A DNA stretch of 64,000 nucleotides, from NCBI GenBank assembly GCA_037133475.1, contig JBAXOB010000009.1, positions 1 through 64,000 on the forward strand. The letters are read 5' to 3'. Origin of the DNA: CAIVAT01 sp037133475. GTDB taxonomy: Bacteria > Bacteroidota > Bacteroidia > Bacteroidales > FEN-979. The position numbers and the translations under genes are program-made. How positions within the stretch are numbered: position 1 is the stretch's first letter; every line of letters starts with the position of its first letter. Positions 26,863-36,064 of this stretch are shown here, piece by piece. Under the pieces are notes generated by a model. That model made no database searches and was not told the DNA's origin. It saw only the letters and a list, made by a program, of their open reading frames with translations.

Positions 26863-27828
26863 ATGCCTGTTGCCGCCAAAAAACATGTCTCCCCCCTGAT
26901 GGTGATTATCGCCTTTGCCACGGTTTATGTGGTTTGGGGCTCCACCTATTTTTTCATCCAGGTCGCCCTGCAGCATTTTCCGCCGATGATACTCGGGGCG
27001 CTGCGTTTCCTGATGGCGGGGATCCTGCTGCTGGGCTGGTGCCTGCTGAGAGGGGAACGTCCGGGCAACTGGAAACAGGTAAAACCGGCCATCATCAGCG
27101 GACTGATGCTGCTGCTGGGGGGCACCGGGGCGGTAATCTGGGCCGAGAAGTGGCTTCCCAGCTCGCTGGTGGCCGTACTGATCTCCTCCTCCCCCTTCTG
27201 GTTTATCATCCTGGATGTGCCGAAATGGAGGGAAAACCTTACCAGCCGGTCGATCATCGCGGGACTGGTTTTCGGCTTTATCGGCGTGGTGCTGATGTTC
27301 GGGGAGAAGGCGGTGGAGGCTGTCGCCACCACCCACAATCCGTATGAAATCATCGGCCTGGCCATCCTGATGCTCGGAACCATGAGCTGGGCGGGCGGTT
27401 CGCTCTATTCGAAATACCATTCAACCGGCTCCACTACTGTAAGCTCGGCCTGGCAGATGCTGGCGGCAGGCATTGCCTTTTTTGCGGGAAGTTTTTTCAC
27501 CGGCGACTGGCAGGGCTTTGCCTGGCAGGCGGTAACAATGGGATCATGGTTATCGCTGATCTACCTGGTGTTGTTCGGATCGCTTGCGGCATACAGCGCC
27601 TACGTATGGCTGCTTCATGTACGCCCGGCGGCGCAGGTGAGCACCTATGCCTATGTGAACCCCGTCATCGCCGTGCTGCTGGGGGTCTTTTTTGCAGGAG
27701 AACATATGACCCTGCTGCAGGTAAGCGGACTGGTGGTGATCCTCACCAGCGTGCTGCTGATCAACCTTACCAAATACCGGAACGAAAAGCGGCGGCTGAA
27801 AAGTGACGGTAACCTGCAACAGGTATAA
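26863..27828 (+). CDS. EamA/DMT-family exporter
   Basis: 321 residues, ten hydrophobic segments in two EamA repeats. The first repeat starts VVWGSTYFFIQVALQHFPP and the second TMSWAGGSLYSKYH; the signature YAYVNPVIAVLLGVFFAGEH near the C-terminus is typical of drug/metabolite transporters (RhaT/YdcZ-like EamA). It probably exports a metabolite or amino acid. I chose the ATG at 26863 rather than a GTG 30 bases upstream because the membrane domain begins shortly after it. Confidence 0.92.
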   Translation: MPVAAKKHVSPLMVIIAFATVYVVWGSTYFFIQVALQHFPPMILGALRFLMAGILLLGWCLLRGERPGNWKQVKPAIISGLMLLLGGTGAVIWAEKWLPSSLVAVLISSSPFWFIILDVPKWRENLTSRSIIAGLVFGFIGVVLMFGEKAVEAVATTHNPYEIIGLAILMLGTMSWAGGSLYSKYHSTGSTTVSSAWQMLAAGIAFFAGSFFTGDWQGFAWQAVTMGSWLSLIYLVLFGSLAAYSAYVWLLHVRPAAQVSTYAYVNPVIAVLLGVFFAGEHMTLLQVSGLVVILTSVLLINLTKYRNEKRRLKSDGNLQQV

Positions 27829-27856
27829 CCCGGTACCGGTCTTTTCCCACGCGCCG

Positions 27857-27887
27857 TTGATCAATTAAATCAATTACCGTATCTTTA
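27857..27887 (+). promoter_or_regulatory. Candidate promoter of the AraC-type regulator
   Basis: TTGA at 27857-27860, a 19-base spacer and TATCTTTA at 27880-27887 approximate TTTG-N19-TAnnTTTG. The ATG follows six bases later, so the transcript would be almost leaderless. Confidence 0.4.
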
Positions 27888-27892
27888 CATCG

Positions 27893-28723
27893 ATGGAGCA
27901 GCTTTTTACCATAATGCGCCTGGGGAGCCGGGAGGTTGAAGCACGTTCGCTGAGCGACAACGGGCCGCACGTTCACGACTACGAGGAGCTGCTGATCGGG
28001 ATGGAGGGCGAGATTGGCCATCTCATCGATTTCAGGATGGAGTGGCTGCCGGCGCCCTTTATCAGCTTTGTCGCCCAGGGTAAGGCGCACCTGGTGAAGC
28101 CAGGTCCGAAAGATGGCCGGTGCGACATCTGGATGCTTCAGTTCAAAAGCGAATTCATCCCTGAAACCACCTTCCAGCTCTATTCAAACTACCATGATCA
28201 CGCCAACCTCACCCTGCCGCAGGGGAGTTGCTTCAGCAGGATGCCCGCCCTGTGCGAGATGATGTACAGCGAGATGGAGCAGGCCATTCCCGACTATGCG
28301 GTGATCAGGCAGCTGCTGGGGGCCCTGTTCACCATGGTGGAGTCGGAAAGAAAGAAGCTGGAACCCGATGATTCGGGGTTGCAGAAGACCCAGAACATCA
28401 CCTTCAAGAACTTTTTAAAGATCCTGGAGGAGAACTTCAGGCGGCCCGAAGGGGTCGACTTTTACGCCGAAAAGCTCTTCATGTCGGCCCGCAACCTGAA
28501 CCTGATCTGCCGGAATATCCTGCAGAAGAGCGTTTCAGAGATCATCGAAACCCGGAAACTCACCGAGGTCAAGAACCTGCTGATGCATACCGGCAAGAGC
28601 GTTTCGGAGATCGGTTTTGAGCTGGGCTACAACGAAAAGGCCTATTTTACCACTGTTTTCAAAAAGAGGACCGGCCAGACTCCCACCGAGTTCAGACTGG
28701 AGATGAACAACCTCATTTCCTGA
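27893..28723 (+). CDS. AraC-family transcriptional regulator
   Basis: 276 residues. The N-terminal half is a cupin-like ligand-binding domain (NGPHVHDYEELLIGMEGEIG). The C-terminal AraC DNA-binding domain has two helix-turn-helix motifs: FMSARNLNLICRNILQKS and SVSEIGFELGYNEKAYFTTV, ending FKKRTGQTPTEFR. It is a cytoplasmic regulator. The SnoaL-like lipoprotein gene starts about 100 bases downstream on the same strand and is a plausible target, by position only. Confidence 0.92.
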   Translation: MEQLFTIMRLGSREVEARSLSDNGPHVHDYEELLIGMEGEIGHLIDFRMEWLPAPFISFVAQGKAHLVKPGPKDGRCDIWMLQFKSEFIPETTFQLYSNYHDHANLTLPQGSCFSRMPALCEMMYSEMEQAIPDYAVIRQLLGALFTMVESERKKLEPDDSGLQKTQNITFKNFLKILEENFRRPEGVDFYAEKLFMSARNLNLICRNILQKSVSEIIETRKLTEVKNLLMHTGKSVSEIGFELGYNEKAYFTTVFKKRTGQTPTEFRLEMNNLIS

Positions 28724-28826
28724 TATCACAACACATTTACCGGATTGTGTTACCCGCAGTCGCGCGGATGTGTGCAACTTTGCACCGTCAACAAACACAA
28801 ACAAAATCACATTTAAAATTGTCTAT

Positions 28827-29423
28827 ATGAAAAATATGAAAACAATTGTCAGGAGTCTTGCCATCTCAGCCATCGCGATCCTGGTAACCGCCCTTACCAG
28901 CTGTAACAGCGGCGATAAGGTCACGGTAAGCAAAACCGAACTCGATTCCCTGAAAAACCAGATCAGGGAGATGACCGCAGGGAAAGAGGTGGTTGCCAAA
29001 AACATGGTCACCTTCGATACCCTCGATTTCACCGTATTCACCAACCAGGCCTGGACCAGGTTGCACGAAAGCCATTCCAAGGATGTAAAGGTGAACTGGC
29101 CCGACGGACATTTCACGGTCGGCATCGAAAAGCATATCCAGGACCTTAGCGCCATGTTCGTTTACGCCCCCGACACCCGGATCAAACAGCACCCGGTACG
29201 TTTCGGCAGCAGCAACGGCGAATGGACGGCGGTAACCGGCGTGATGGAGGGAACCTTCAGCAAACCAATGCCGATCGGCGGCGGCAAGTTCATCCAGCCT
29301 ACCGGCAAGTCGTTCAAACTGCCGATGTGCACCATCGGACACTGGAAAGATGGCATCATGTTCGAGGAGTACCTTTTCTGGGATAACCAGACCTACATGA
29401 ACCAGTTGGGATTAGGCAAGTAA
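28827..29423 (+). CDS. SnoaL/NTF2-like lipoprotein
   Basis: 198 residues from the ATG at 28827, which begins the signal peptide; the lipobox is TALTSC with Cys near residue 26. A short coiled segment follows (SKTELDSLKNQIREM). The mature domain (FTNQAWTRLHESHSKDVKVN, then GIEKHIQDLSAMFVYAPDTR and a beta-rich end) fits an ester-cyclase/SnoaL-type NTF2 fold. The cavity could bind a small hydrophobic ligand; the reaction is unknown. The upstream frame to 28770 is open but not protein-like. Confidence 0.75.
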   Translation: MKNMKTIVRSLAISAIAILVTALTSCNSGDKVTVSKTELDSLKNQIREMTAGKEVVAKNMVTFDTLDFTVFTNQAWTRLHESHSKDVKVNWPDGHFTVGIEKHIQDLSAMFVYAPDTRIKQHPVRFGSSNGEWTAVTGVMEGTFSKPMPIGGGKFIQPTGKSFKLPMCTIGHWKDGIMFEEYLFWDNQTYMNQLGLGK

Positions 29424-29471
29424 CATCAAACGGAATCATACATCATTCACCCTTCATCTAAAAACAAAACA

Positions 29472-29708
29472 ATGGAACCAACAATTGCCCGGAAAGGGCC
29501 CTACGCCGTAGAGGTTGAAGCAGGAAAAGCCTATTACTGGTGTGCCTGCGGTCAAAGTAAGAATCAACCGTTTTGCGACGGTTCACACAAGGGGAGCGGA
29601 TTCACCCCGGTGAGCCACACCCCGGCAGAATCAGGGACAGCCTATTTCTGCGGATGCAAGCACTCCAAAACAAAGCCGTTATGCGACGGTTCCCATCACC
29701 AACTATAA
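29472..29708 (+). CDS. Twin CDGSH iron-sulfur protein
   Basis: 78 residues with two CDGSH iron-sulfur motifs: CACGQSKNQPFCDGSH near residues 24-39 and CGCKHSKTKPLCDGSH near 60-75. Each supplies three cysteines and one histidine to a [2Fe-2S] cluster, as in mitoNEET-type proteins. The two-motif layout is the common bacterial form. It follows the SnoaL-like gene by 48 bases and is ended by a strong hairpin. It probably acts in electron transfer or redox sensing. Confidence 0.95.
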   Translation: MEPTIARKGPYAVEVEAGKAYYWCACGQSKNQPFCDGSHKGSGFTPVSHTPAESGTAYFCGCKHSKTKPLCDGSHHQL

Positions 29709-29738
29709 ACAGCTGATGCCAGGCCGGGTTCCGGCCGC

Positions 29739-29791
29739 AAGAATGACCCCTGACCTTAACGAACGATGAACTGGTCAGGGTTCATTCTTTG
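29739..29791 (+). terminator. Long hairpin terminator after the CDGSH gene
   Basis: Arms AAGAATGACCCCTGACC (29739-29755) and GGTCAGGGTTCATTCTT (29773-29789) are nearly perfectly complementary, with a 17-base loop. The T-run after it is short, so it may also act as an mRNA 3'-end stabiliser. Confidence 0.6.
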
Positions 29792-29875
29792 TTATTACCG
29801 GCGCTGCACTCCTTTGCTGCCATCAAACGAATGACTGTCATATCAGTAATTGAGCAATCTCATTTTTTACTAAAC

Positions 29876-30061
29876 CTACTTTCTTCTGCTGCCATCAAAA
29901 GAAAGCAGCAAAAAAAAAATTCCGCTGCATGAAAATCACTAAAAACCTTCGTCATTCGCTAAACTGCGGAAACTCGTCGCTTCGCTCCCCTGACAGTCCG
30001 CAGTTTTACGCTCATTCCCCGGTTTTTTTAACGTGACTTTCATGAGGCGGCTTGCCTGCTT
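29876..30061 (+). repeat. 187-bp dispersed repeat, copy 2
   Basis: Same element as copies 1 and 3, same orientation. It keeps AACTGCGGA/TCCGCAGTT and the GTGACTTTCATGAGG right end; the left part has diverged most (CTTTCTTCTG, and a nine-A run near 29911-29919). The left outer arm is changed by one base to CATGAAAATCAC. Confidence 0.85.
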
Positions 30062-30219
30062 GGCAAAGGTTTTGCTTTACCATTAACTGCCTTTGCAGGC
30101 CAAACTATAATTCAATAAGGAATCGGGGGAGTTTTAAAGGAGCCACCCCGGATTAATGGCCCGGATGGCTTGATTGAAGGTGAATAATCAACACGGTATT
30201 GATTAACCGTTACGGAACA

Positions 30220-31104
30220 ATGGACAGAAAGAATTTCCTTAAATTATTAATGTTATTTCCCTTAACTGGAGTTGCGATGAGACTGAACGAATTAAATGCA
30301 ATGACCTCCTCACCGGGCAGCGCGGCGCCGATGCCGGTGCTGTTCGTCGGCCACGGGAGTCCGATGAATGCCATCGAGGAGAATGAATTTTCGGAGGGAT
30401 GGAAACGGATGGCGGCCACCCTGCCAAGACCGGCGGCGATCCTGTGCATCTCGGCGCACTGGGAGACGCGGGGTACCTTTTTCACCGCCATGGAGCAGCC
30501 GAGGACAATCCACGACTTCGGCGGGTTTCCGAAGAAGCTGTTCGACGTACAATATCCCGCCCCCGGCGACCGGGCCCTTGCGGGCGAAGCCGCCGGGCTG
30601 CTCGCTCCCGCAGCGGCGGGGCAGGATGAGAAGTGGGGACTGGACCACGGCTGCTGGAGCGTGCTGAAGCGCATGTATCCTGCGGCGGATATCCCGGTGG
30701 TGGAGATGAGCCTCGACTATTCCAAACCAGCGCAATACCATTACGACCTGGCCCGTCATCTGGCCCCCCTGCGCAAAAAGGGGGTGCTGATCATCGGCAG
30801 CGGGAATATGGTGCACAACCTCGGGCTGGTTGACTGGAGCAAACTGGATAGCCCAGGCTTCGGCTATGACTGGGCCCTCGAGGCCAACGGGAAGATGAAA
30901 CGGCTGATCGCCGCCCACGACCACGCCCCGCTGATCGACTTTAAAAACCAGGGCAAAGCCTTCGACCTTGCCATCCCAAGCCCCGAACATTTCCTGCCCC
31001 TGCTTTATGCCCTTGCCCTCAGGGAAAAAGATGAAAAAACAGAATTCTTCAACGACAAGGCGGTGATGGGATCGCTCACCATGACCAGCGTGAAAATCGG
31101 ATAA
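30220..31104 (+). CDS. ygiD: Extradiol dioxygenase, YgiD/4,5-DOPA type
   Basis: 294 residues. The LigB/YgiD fold has the metal-binding histidines in VLFVGHGSPMNAIE, CISAHWETRGTF and KWGLDHGCWSVL, and a further IIGSGNMVHNL block. Such enzymes cleave catechol rings with a divalent metal and oxygen. The first 20 residues (RKNFLKLLMLFPLTGVAM) look like a hydrophobic or Tat-less leader seen in Bacteroidota members. I chose the ATG at 30220. The gene symbol follows the closest known family and may not imply the same substrate. Confidence 0.85.
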   Translation: MDRKNFLKLLMLFPLTGVAMRLNELNAMTSSPGSAAPMPVLFVGHGSPMNAIEENEFSEGWKRMAATLPRPAAILCISAHWETRGTFFTAMEQPRTIHDFGGFPKKLFDVQYPAPGDRALAGEAAGLLAPAAAGQDEKWGLDHGCWSVLKRMYPAADIPVVEMSLDYSKPAQYHYDLARHLAPLRKKGVLIIGSGNMVHNLGLVDWSKLDSPGFGYDWALEANGKMKRLIAAHDHAPLIDFKNQGKAFDLAIPSPEHFLPLLYALALREKDEKTEFFNDKAVMGSLTMTSVKIG

Positions 31105-31146
31105 TCTGGCAACTAACTGATTATATAACCTTACCTGTTTTTCTCA

Positions 31147-31345
31147 CGATCCGACTCTCTTACCGGCAATTGATCCGATCAACTGTAATGCCCTGGTGGT
31201 AAAGTCTGTGAATTCCCCGGTCGCGGAGGAGAATTGTCCAATGCCCTTGCACAGCCGGTCGGGAAGGGTGCTGAAAAGCCGGGGAACTCCCTGCGGTCGC
31301 GGATGGCGCTGAAGCGCCCGGAGAAACAGGGTACTAAGGCGCCTG
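31147..31345 (-). pseudogene. Decayed TetR-family C-terminal fragment
   Basis: The sequence here matches, with frameshifts and an internal deletion, the C-terminal part of the TetR gene at 32319-32906. Shared stretches include GGTCGCGGAGGAG at 31223 and 32476. In translation, IRDRREF aligns with ISDRKEL, DRLCKGIGQF with DRLCEEQWTI, and FTDFTTRALQLIGSIAG with YADFTIMANQVIGEIVG. The N-terminal HTH is absent. It is a remnant of a duplicated or lost regulator. Confidence 0.6.
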
Positions 31346-31586
31346 GAGATACGGCGAAAAAAAAAGCAGGCATGCCACCCATACCATTCTTTGGTGCTCA
31401 CCCCTGCATCCCTGAAAAGATTTCCTCATGACGGAGTTTCGCCGGCAGTAGTCCGTTAACATTTCAGTGTTAGGGTATGTAAGGATAAATGAATACCTTT
31501 GGGACTATCATTACCTGCACCAAAATTTCACTGCCAAATCTTGATTTTCAAACAGAGATAAAGGATAACGTAGTGCCGGTGGCGGC

Positions 31587-31611
31587 TCCCCCTGAAGGGG
31601 TCTTTGTTTTC
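31587..31611 (+). terminator. Possible small terminator hairpin
   Basis: CCCCC-TGAA-GGGG followed by TCTTTGTTTT lies in the gap before the acyltransferase gene. It could also be a spurious short stem. The rest of 31346-31692 holds nothing I recognise. Confidence 0.3.
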
Positions 31612-31692
31612 AGTCGGTCCTGACAGTAAGGCTGTTTACAGACAATTCCACTATAAAAATTCGCAATAAGTTATCACTTACCTTGTTGAAAA

Positions 31693-32187
31693 ATGAATCT
31701 TAAAATCGTAAATAAAGACGAAAGCCCGGAAGTCTTCATTCATCCACTGGCAGATGTTCAGTCCAAAAATATTGGTGAAACCACCAAAATATGGCAATTT
31801 GCGGTAATCCTGGAACAGGCAACCATCGGCAAAAACTGCAATATCAATTGCCATACCTTTATCGAAAACGATGTAATCATCGGCGATAATGTGACTGTAA
31901 AATGTGGCGTCTACCTTTGGGACGGGTTGAGAATCGAAGATGATGTTTTCATCGGTCCGAATGTTACCTTTACCAACGACAAGTATCCGCGATCAAAAAA
32001 CCACCCGGCCGAATACCAGACTACGGTGATACAGGCTGGCGCATCCATCGGTGCAAATGCAACCATACTGGGTCATGTTGTGATTGGCGCGAATTCAATG
32101 ATCGGTGCAGGAAGTGTTGTCACAAAGGATGTGTCGTCAGGAGAATTATGGCTCGGCAGTCCTGCTAAATTTATCCGGAAAATTTAA
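31693..32187 (+). CDS. Hexapeptide-repeat acyltransferase
   Basis: 164 residues. A left-handed beta-helix is formed by hexapeptide repeats (IGKNCNINCHTFIENDVIIG and onward to IGANSMIGAGSVVTKDV), with the conserved ending LWLGSPAKFIRKI. The N-terminal block VFIHPLADVQSKNIGETTKIWQ matches the QdtC/FdtC/WbbJ type of sugar N- or O-acetyltransferase used for dTDP-amino sugars in surface polysaccharides. No sugar-nucleotide genes are adjacent, so the pathway is not identified. Confidence 0.9.
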   Translation: MNLKIVNKDESPEVFIHPLADVQSKNIGETTKIWQFAVILEQATIGKNCNINCHTFIENDVIIGDNVTVKCGVYLWDGLRIEDDVFIGPNVTFTNDKYPRSKNHPAEYQTTVIQAGASIGANATILGHVVIGANSMIGAGSVVTKDVSSGELWLGSPAKFIRKI

Positions 32188-32318
32188 CCTTCATTTACCG
32201 GTATCCATTGCCGGGCATGTGTTGTTTCACACAGGTTGCCGGCATAGCCCGTTTGCTGGTCACCGGCCAGGTTATCTTTGCCCCTGGCATGGTTTTTACT
32301 CCTTTGACCAGGGTCTTT

Positions 32319-32906
32319 TTACCCCACAATCTCCCCGATCACCTGGTTGGCCATAATGGTAAAATCTGCATAATTCGCCGGCTGGGCGCGATTTTCGTAG
32401 AAGAGCAGCAGTCCCATCACGGCAAAGCGCAGCTGGCGGCGGACCTGGTCGATGGTCTCCTGCTCGATGGCCTGGTCGCGGAGGAGGATTGTCCACTGCT
32501 CTTCGCACAGGCGGTCGAGAAAGGTGTAGATGAGTTCCGTCAGTTCCTTCCGGTCGCTGATGCCGCGGATCCGCTCGAGGAAACAGAGTTCGAAGGTACC
32601 GGGATATTCGACAAAATAGCCGATGTAGGCAAGGGCGATCGCCCTGATCTTCTCCCTGCCGGGCGCGGCTTTACGGGTTTTTGATTTGACAAAAACCTGG
32701 CATTCCGACTGAAAATCCTTGACACATTCGAATACCAGGTCGTTGATGTCCCTGAAATAGTTGTAGAGGGTGGCATAGGAGTAACCGGCCTTTTCGGCCA
32801 CGCTCCGCGTGCTGACGCTTCGAAGCCCCTCCCCCTTCAGCAGCTCCTTTGCCGCATCGATGAAGTAGCCCCGCATCCTGTCCGATTGAATTTGCTTGTT
32901 GTCCAT
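32319..32906 (-). CDS. TetR/AcrR-family regulator
   Basis: 195 residues. The N-terminal HTH is GYFIDAAKELLKGEGLRSVS, then VAEKAGYSYATLYNYFRD. The ligand domain (residues 60-195) is helical. It is a cytoplasmic repressor; the VIT1/CCC1-like gene is divergent from it across the minisatellite and is a candidate target. A broken copy of its C-terminal part lies about 1.2 kb to the left. Confidence 0.9.
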   Translation of the reverse strand: MDNKQIQSDRMRGYFIDAAKELLKGEGLRSVSTRSVAEKAGYSYATLYNYFRDINDLVFECVKDFQSECQVFVKSKTRKAAPGREKIRAIALAYIGYFVEYPGTFELCFLERIRGISDRKELTELIYTFLDRLCEEQWTILLRDQAIEQETIDQVRRQLRFAVMGLLLFYENRAQPANYADFTIMANQVIGEIVG

Positions 32907-32955
32907 TGGCAGTGTTTATATAGTTAACGATGCAAATATAGTTAATATTGTTAAT

Positions 32956-33122
32956 GATGTGCTGATGTGCTGATGTGTTAATGTGCTGATGTGCTGATGT
33001 GCTGATGTGCTGATGTGCTGATGGGTTGATGGGATGATGGGATGATGGGATGATGGGATGATGGGATGATGTGCTGATGTGTTGATGGGATGATCAGATG
33101 ATGTGATGATGGGTTGATGGGG
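32956..33122 (+). repeat. 8-bp minisatellite
   Basis: About 21 tandem copies of an 8-base unit, in two blocks: GATGTGCT (with GTT/AAT variants) at the left and GATGGGAT in the middle, with mixed units at the right. It lies between the divergent TetR and VIT1/CCC1-like genes, over or near their promoters. The unit length is not a multiple of three. Reverse-strand open frames rich in His-Ser-Thr here are by-products. Confidence 0.9.
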
Positions 33123-33226
33123 GCGTTGGAAAAAATGATTAATATTGTGATGCAAGGTTTCCGGGAGGCAGGTGGAGGGTTTGGACGGGATTGGGGCCGG
33201 GAGGAATGATAAAAACAAAAACACCG

Positions 33227-33946
33227 ATGTCTGAAAAAACAACCATTAAAATCACGCACAGGGAAGAACACCTGGGCAGTTCTGCTTTTATCACCGATAT
33301 GGTGATCGGCATGTCGGACGGGCTGACGGTTCCCTTTGCGCTGGCAGCCGGCTTAAGCGGGGCCGTGCAGCATAATTCGGTGGTCATCACCGCCGGCATC
33401 GCTGAGATCGTCGCGGGGAGCATTGCCATGGGGCTGGGCGGCTACCTTGCCGGGAAGACCCAGCAGGAGCATTACCATTCGGAGCTGAAACGGGAGTCGC
33501 AGGAGGTTGAACTAATTCCCGAAAAGGAAAAGGGAGAGGTAAGGCATATCTTTGCCCAATATGGCATCAATGAACCAACGCAGCATATCATCGCCGATGA
33601 ACTGGCAAAGGACAAGGCGAAATGGGTCGATTTTATGATGAAGTATGAACTGGGGCTCGAAAAACCGGATATCAACAGGGCACGCAACAGCGCCGCCACG
33701 ATCGGCCTCTCCTATGTTGTGGGGGGATTTATCCCGCTGACGGCCTATTTCTTCACAAAGACCCCGATCGAAGGGTTATGGATATCGGCGATGCTGACGG
33801 TGTTATGCCTCTTTATGTTCGGATATTTCAAAAGCAGGGTGACGGGGCAGCCCGCGCTGGCCGGGGCATTTAAAGTCACGGTCATCGGGATCACGGCGGC
33901 GGCGGCGGCATTCCTGGTGGCAAAACTGTTCAATATGGCCGGTTAA
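33227..33946 (+). CDS. VIT1/CCC1-family transporter-like protein
   Basis: 239 residues from the ATG at 33227 (33206 is an alternative in-frame start). The VIT1/CCC1 fold is shown by ITDMVIGMSDGLTVPFALAA in the first helix, AGIAEIVAGSIAMGLGGYLA in the second, a cytoplasmic metal-binding-type insert of charged helices (about residues 75-145) and three more hydrophobic helices. Family members move Fe2+ or Mn2+. The glutamates of the insert are present. The start is preceded by an A-rich stretch, typical in Bacteroidota. Confidence 0.9.
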   Translation: MSEKTTIKITHREEHLGSSAFITDMVIGMSDGLTVPFALAAGLSGAVQHNSVVITAGIAEIVAGSIAMGLGGYLAGKTQQEHYHSELKRESQEVELIPEKEKGEVRHIFAQYGINEPTQHIIADELAKDKAKWVDFMMKYELGLEKPDINRARNSAATIGLSYVVGGFIPLTAYFFTKTPIEGLWISAMLTVLCLFMFGYFKSRVTGQPALAGAFKVTVIGITAAAAAFLVAKLFNMAG

Positions 33947-34090
33947 CCCGTCCTTTTCCCGGCGGACTAACTTTTCCAGGCCAAATGGCATGGGCTTGCG
34001 CATACGCACCAGACCGGCTTTCCTCCCGGAAAGCGGCAGGTTGGGAAGGTCCTCATCCATGTCGTTTATTTGGAAAGCAGATGTACTGTC

Positions 34091-36064
34091 TTATGCCTTC
34101 AGGGTAAAATAGAAGGTGCTTCCTTTGCCCTCTTCGCTTTCAATCCAAAGCCGGCCGCCATGTTTTTCGACAAATTCTTTGCAGATGATCAGACCAAGGC
34201 CGGTACTCGGTTCGCCCTCGGTTCCCTTACGGCCGGTATCGGTATCAAGCCTGAAAATGTTACCTGTTAACTCTTTGTTCATCCCGATGCCGGTGTCGCC
34301 GACGGAGATCTCAATCCATCCCCGGGGCACGGGTCGTGCGGCAATCAGCACCCTTCCTCCTTTCGGCGTGAACTTCACGGCGTTGAAGGCCAGGTTGCGG
34401 ATAATCCCTCCCAGCATGTTTTCAACGGCAAAAACCTTCAGATCTTCGCTGATATCATAGTCTACCGCGATTCCTTTCCTCCCTGCAGTCTCCTCCGCCA
34501 ATTCCATATGCCGGGCTATTGCCGGGCGTAAACAAAGGGATACCGGCAGGAAGGGAATTACCCCCCTTTGCAGCCTTGACCATTCCAGCAGGTTTTCGAG
34601 CAGGCGGTAGAGGTTTGTGGCAGATTTCCTCATACTTCCTGAAATAAGCCTTATCTGATCCGGGGAGAGGGAGGGCAGGTCATCTTCCATCAGTTGGGTA
34701 AACCCAAGAAGGCTGTTGAAGGGATTGCGCAGGTCGTGGGCAAGGATTGAAAAGAACTTATCCTTTTCGGCATTCACCCGGCGGAGTTCATCATTCATCT
34801 TTTTAATCTCCTCCTCCCGCTGCTTTCGTTCGGAGATATCACGACTGTAGATTGCCAGCCTGACGACCTCTCCCGCTTCATTGCTAACGGGATAGAGGTG
34901 GTTTATCATCCAGCAGCCATCGCGCTCATCTTCAAAACTGACCTTCACACCCGATCGGAAAGCATAGTCGATGAAGGGGCGGCGGCCGGCTTCGATATCG
35001 GGAGGCAGGAAGTCCTTCACTTTACGCCCGATAACTTCTTCGCGTGCGCATCCAAGATGTTTTGCCGCAATCCTGTTCACACCAAGCAGGGTATCATCCT
35101 TCCCTACCAGGTATATTGATTCATCCGTAATGTTGAACATGGCGTTCAGGTTGGCTTCGCTCTCCACCAGGGCAGCTTCGGCCTCTTTCCGCTCGGTGAT
35201 GTCTTCGAAAATCGTTGCAAACTGGCCCGGGTGCGGGCAGTAGGCCCTGACCCGCAGATGCCGCTGAAAGGTAATTGAAAAATATTCAAACTCCAGTGGT
35301 TGACCCGTAAGGGCAACTTTGCCATAATTTTCAATCTGGCGGCGGTCAGAGTGGGGCAGGAGTCCGAGTATGGTCTTCCCGACACAATCTGCCGCTTTAA
35401 TCCCGGTATGATGCTCGTAAGCCTTATTTACACCGAGAAACCTGAAATCGATGGGATGACCCTGGTCGTCGGTAATGATCTCATGCAGGGAAAATCCCTC
35501 CTCCATGTTCTCAAAAAGGGCCTTATACCTTCTCTCACTCTCCACCAGTTGAAATTCGACTTTTTTCCTCGGGGTTATATCTCTCCCAAGGGTGACGGCA
35601 CCGATAATCTCGTGATCGCCGTTGAAAATGGGGTTGAAAAAACCTTCATAATAAACGGGCTCATCCATGCCGAAAGAGCGAACCTCTGAAAATGATTCTC
35701 CCCGGAACACCCGTTCATAGTTTTCGGCAGCGTTCTTCCTTTCTGTCGCTGACTGAAGACAGTCCAGCAGATTCATGCCCACTGCAATATACGTGTTGTT
35801 CATAAGCTTCATTAAGCCGGCATGGACCTTATTGAAAAATAAATAATTGTAATTCCGGTCGATGGAATAAAAAAAGGTATCCTGCTGGCATTCAATACTG
35901 GCCGTTAACAGCGACTGGGATTTATTTAAGGATTCCTGGGTCTTTTTCAGGTCGGTGACATCCTTTTCATAGAGTGTTTTCAGGTCGCCGTACTGTTGTT
36001 GCAGCCCAAGCAACTCAGCCATCAACTCCTCTTTTGTGCTGCTGTTATCGTTCATCTGGTCCAA
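34091..36064 (-). CDS. PAS-domain sensor histidine kinase
   Basis: 657 residues, apparently cytoplasmic (no membrane helix). It begins with a coiled coil (residues 1-45), then three PAS domains (about 48-170, 175-295 and 300-425), each linked by the EITPRKK/DISERKQ-type joints that end PAS-PAC units. The HisKA block FFSILAHDLRNPFNSLLG carries the phospho-His, and the HATPase_c domain shows NLAFNAVKFTPKGG, GDTGIGM and STGLGLIICKEF. There is no receiver domain and no adjacent response regulator, so it is an orphan kinase. Confidence 0.93.
   Translation of the reverse strand: MDQMNDNSSTKEELMAELLGLQQQYGDLKTLYEKDVTDLKKTQESLNKSQSLLTASIECQQDTFFYSIDRNYNYLFFNKVHAGLMKLMNNTYIAVGMNLLDCLQSATERKNAAENYERVFRGESFSEVRSFGMDEPVYYEGFFNPIFNGDHEIIGAVTLGRDITPRKKVEFQLVESERRYKALFENMEEGFSLHEIITDDQGHPIDFRFLGVNKAYEHHTGIKAADCVGKTILGLLPHSDRRQIENYGKVALTGQPLEFEYFSITFQRHLRVRAYCPHPGQFATIFEDITERKEAEAALVESEANLNAMFNITDESIYLVGKDDTLLGVNRIAAKHLGCAREEVIGRKVKDFLPPDIEAGRRPFIDYAFRSGVKVSFEDERDGCWMINHLYPVSNEAGEVVRLAIYSRDISERKQREEEIKKMNDELRRVNAEKDKFFSILAHDLRNPFNSLLGFTQLMEDDLPSLSPDQIRLISGSMRKSATNLYRLLENLLEWSRLQRGVIPFLPVSLCLRPAIARHMELAEETAGRKGIAVDYDISEDLKVFAVENMLGGIIRNLAFNAVKFTPKGGRVLIAARPVPRGWIEISVGDTGIGMNKELTGNIFRLDTDTGRKGTEGEPSTGLGLIICKEFVEKHGGRLWIESEEGKGSTFYFTLKA

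Noticed and set aside
32956..33122. CRISPR array
   Set aside because: Units are 8 bases with no spacers, and no cas genes are nearby.
32916..33271. His/Ser/Thr-rich reverse-strand frames over the 8-bp repeat
   Set aside because: Any 8-base repeat without stops is open in all frames; the frames are products of the repeat.
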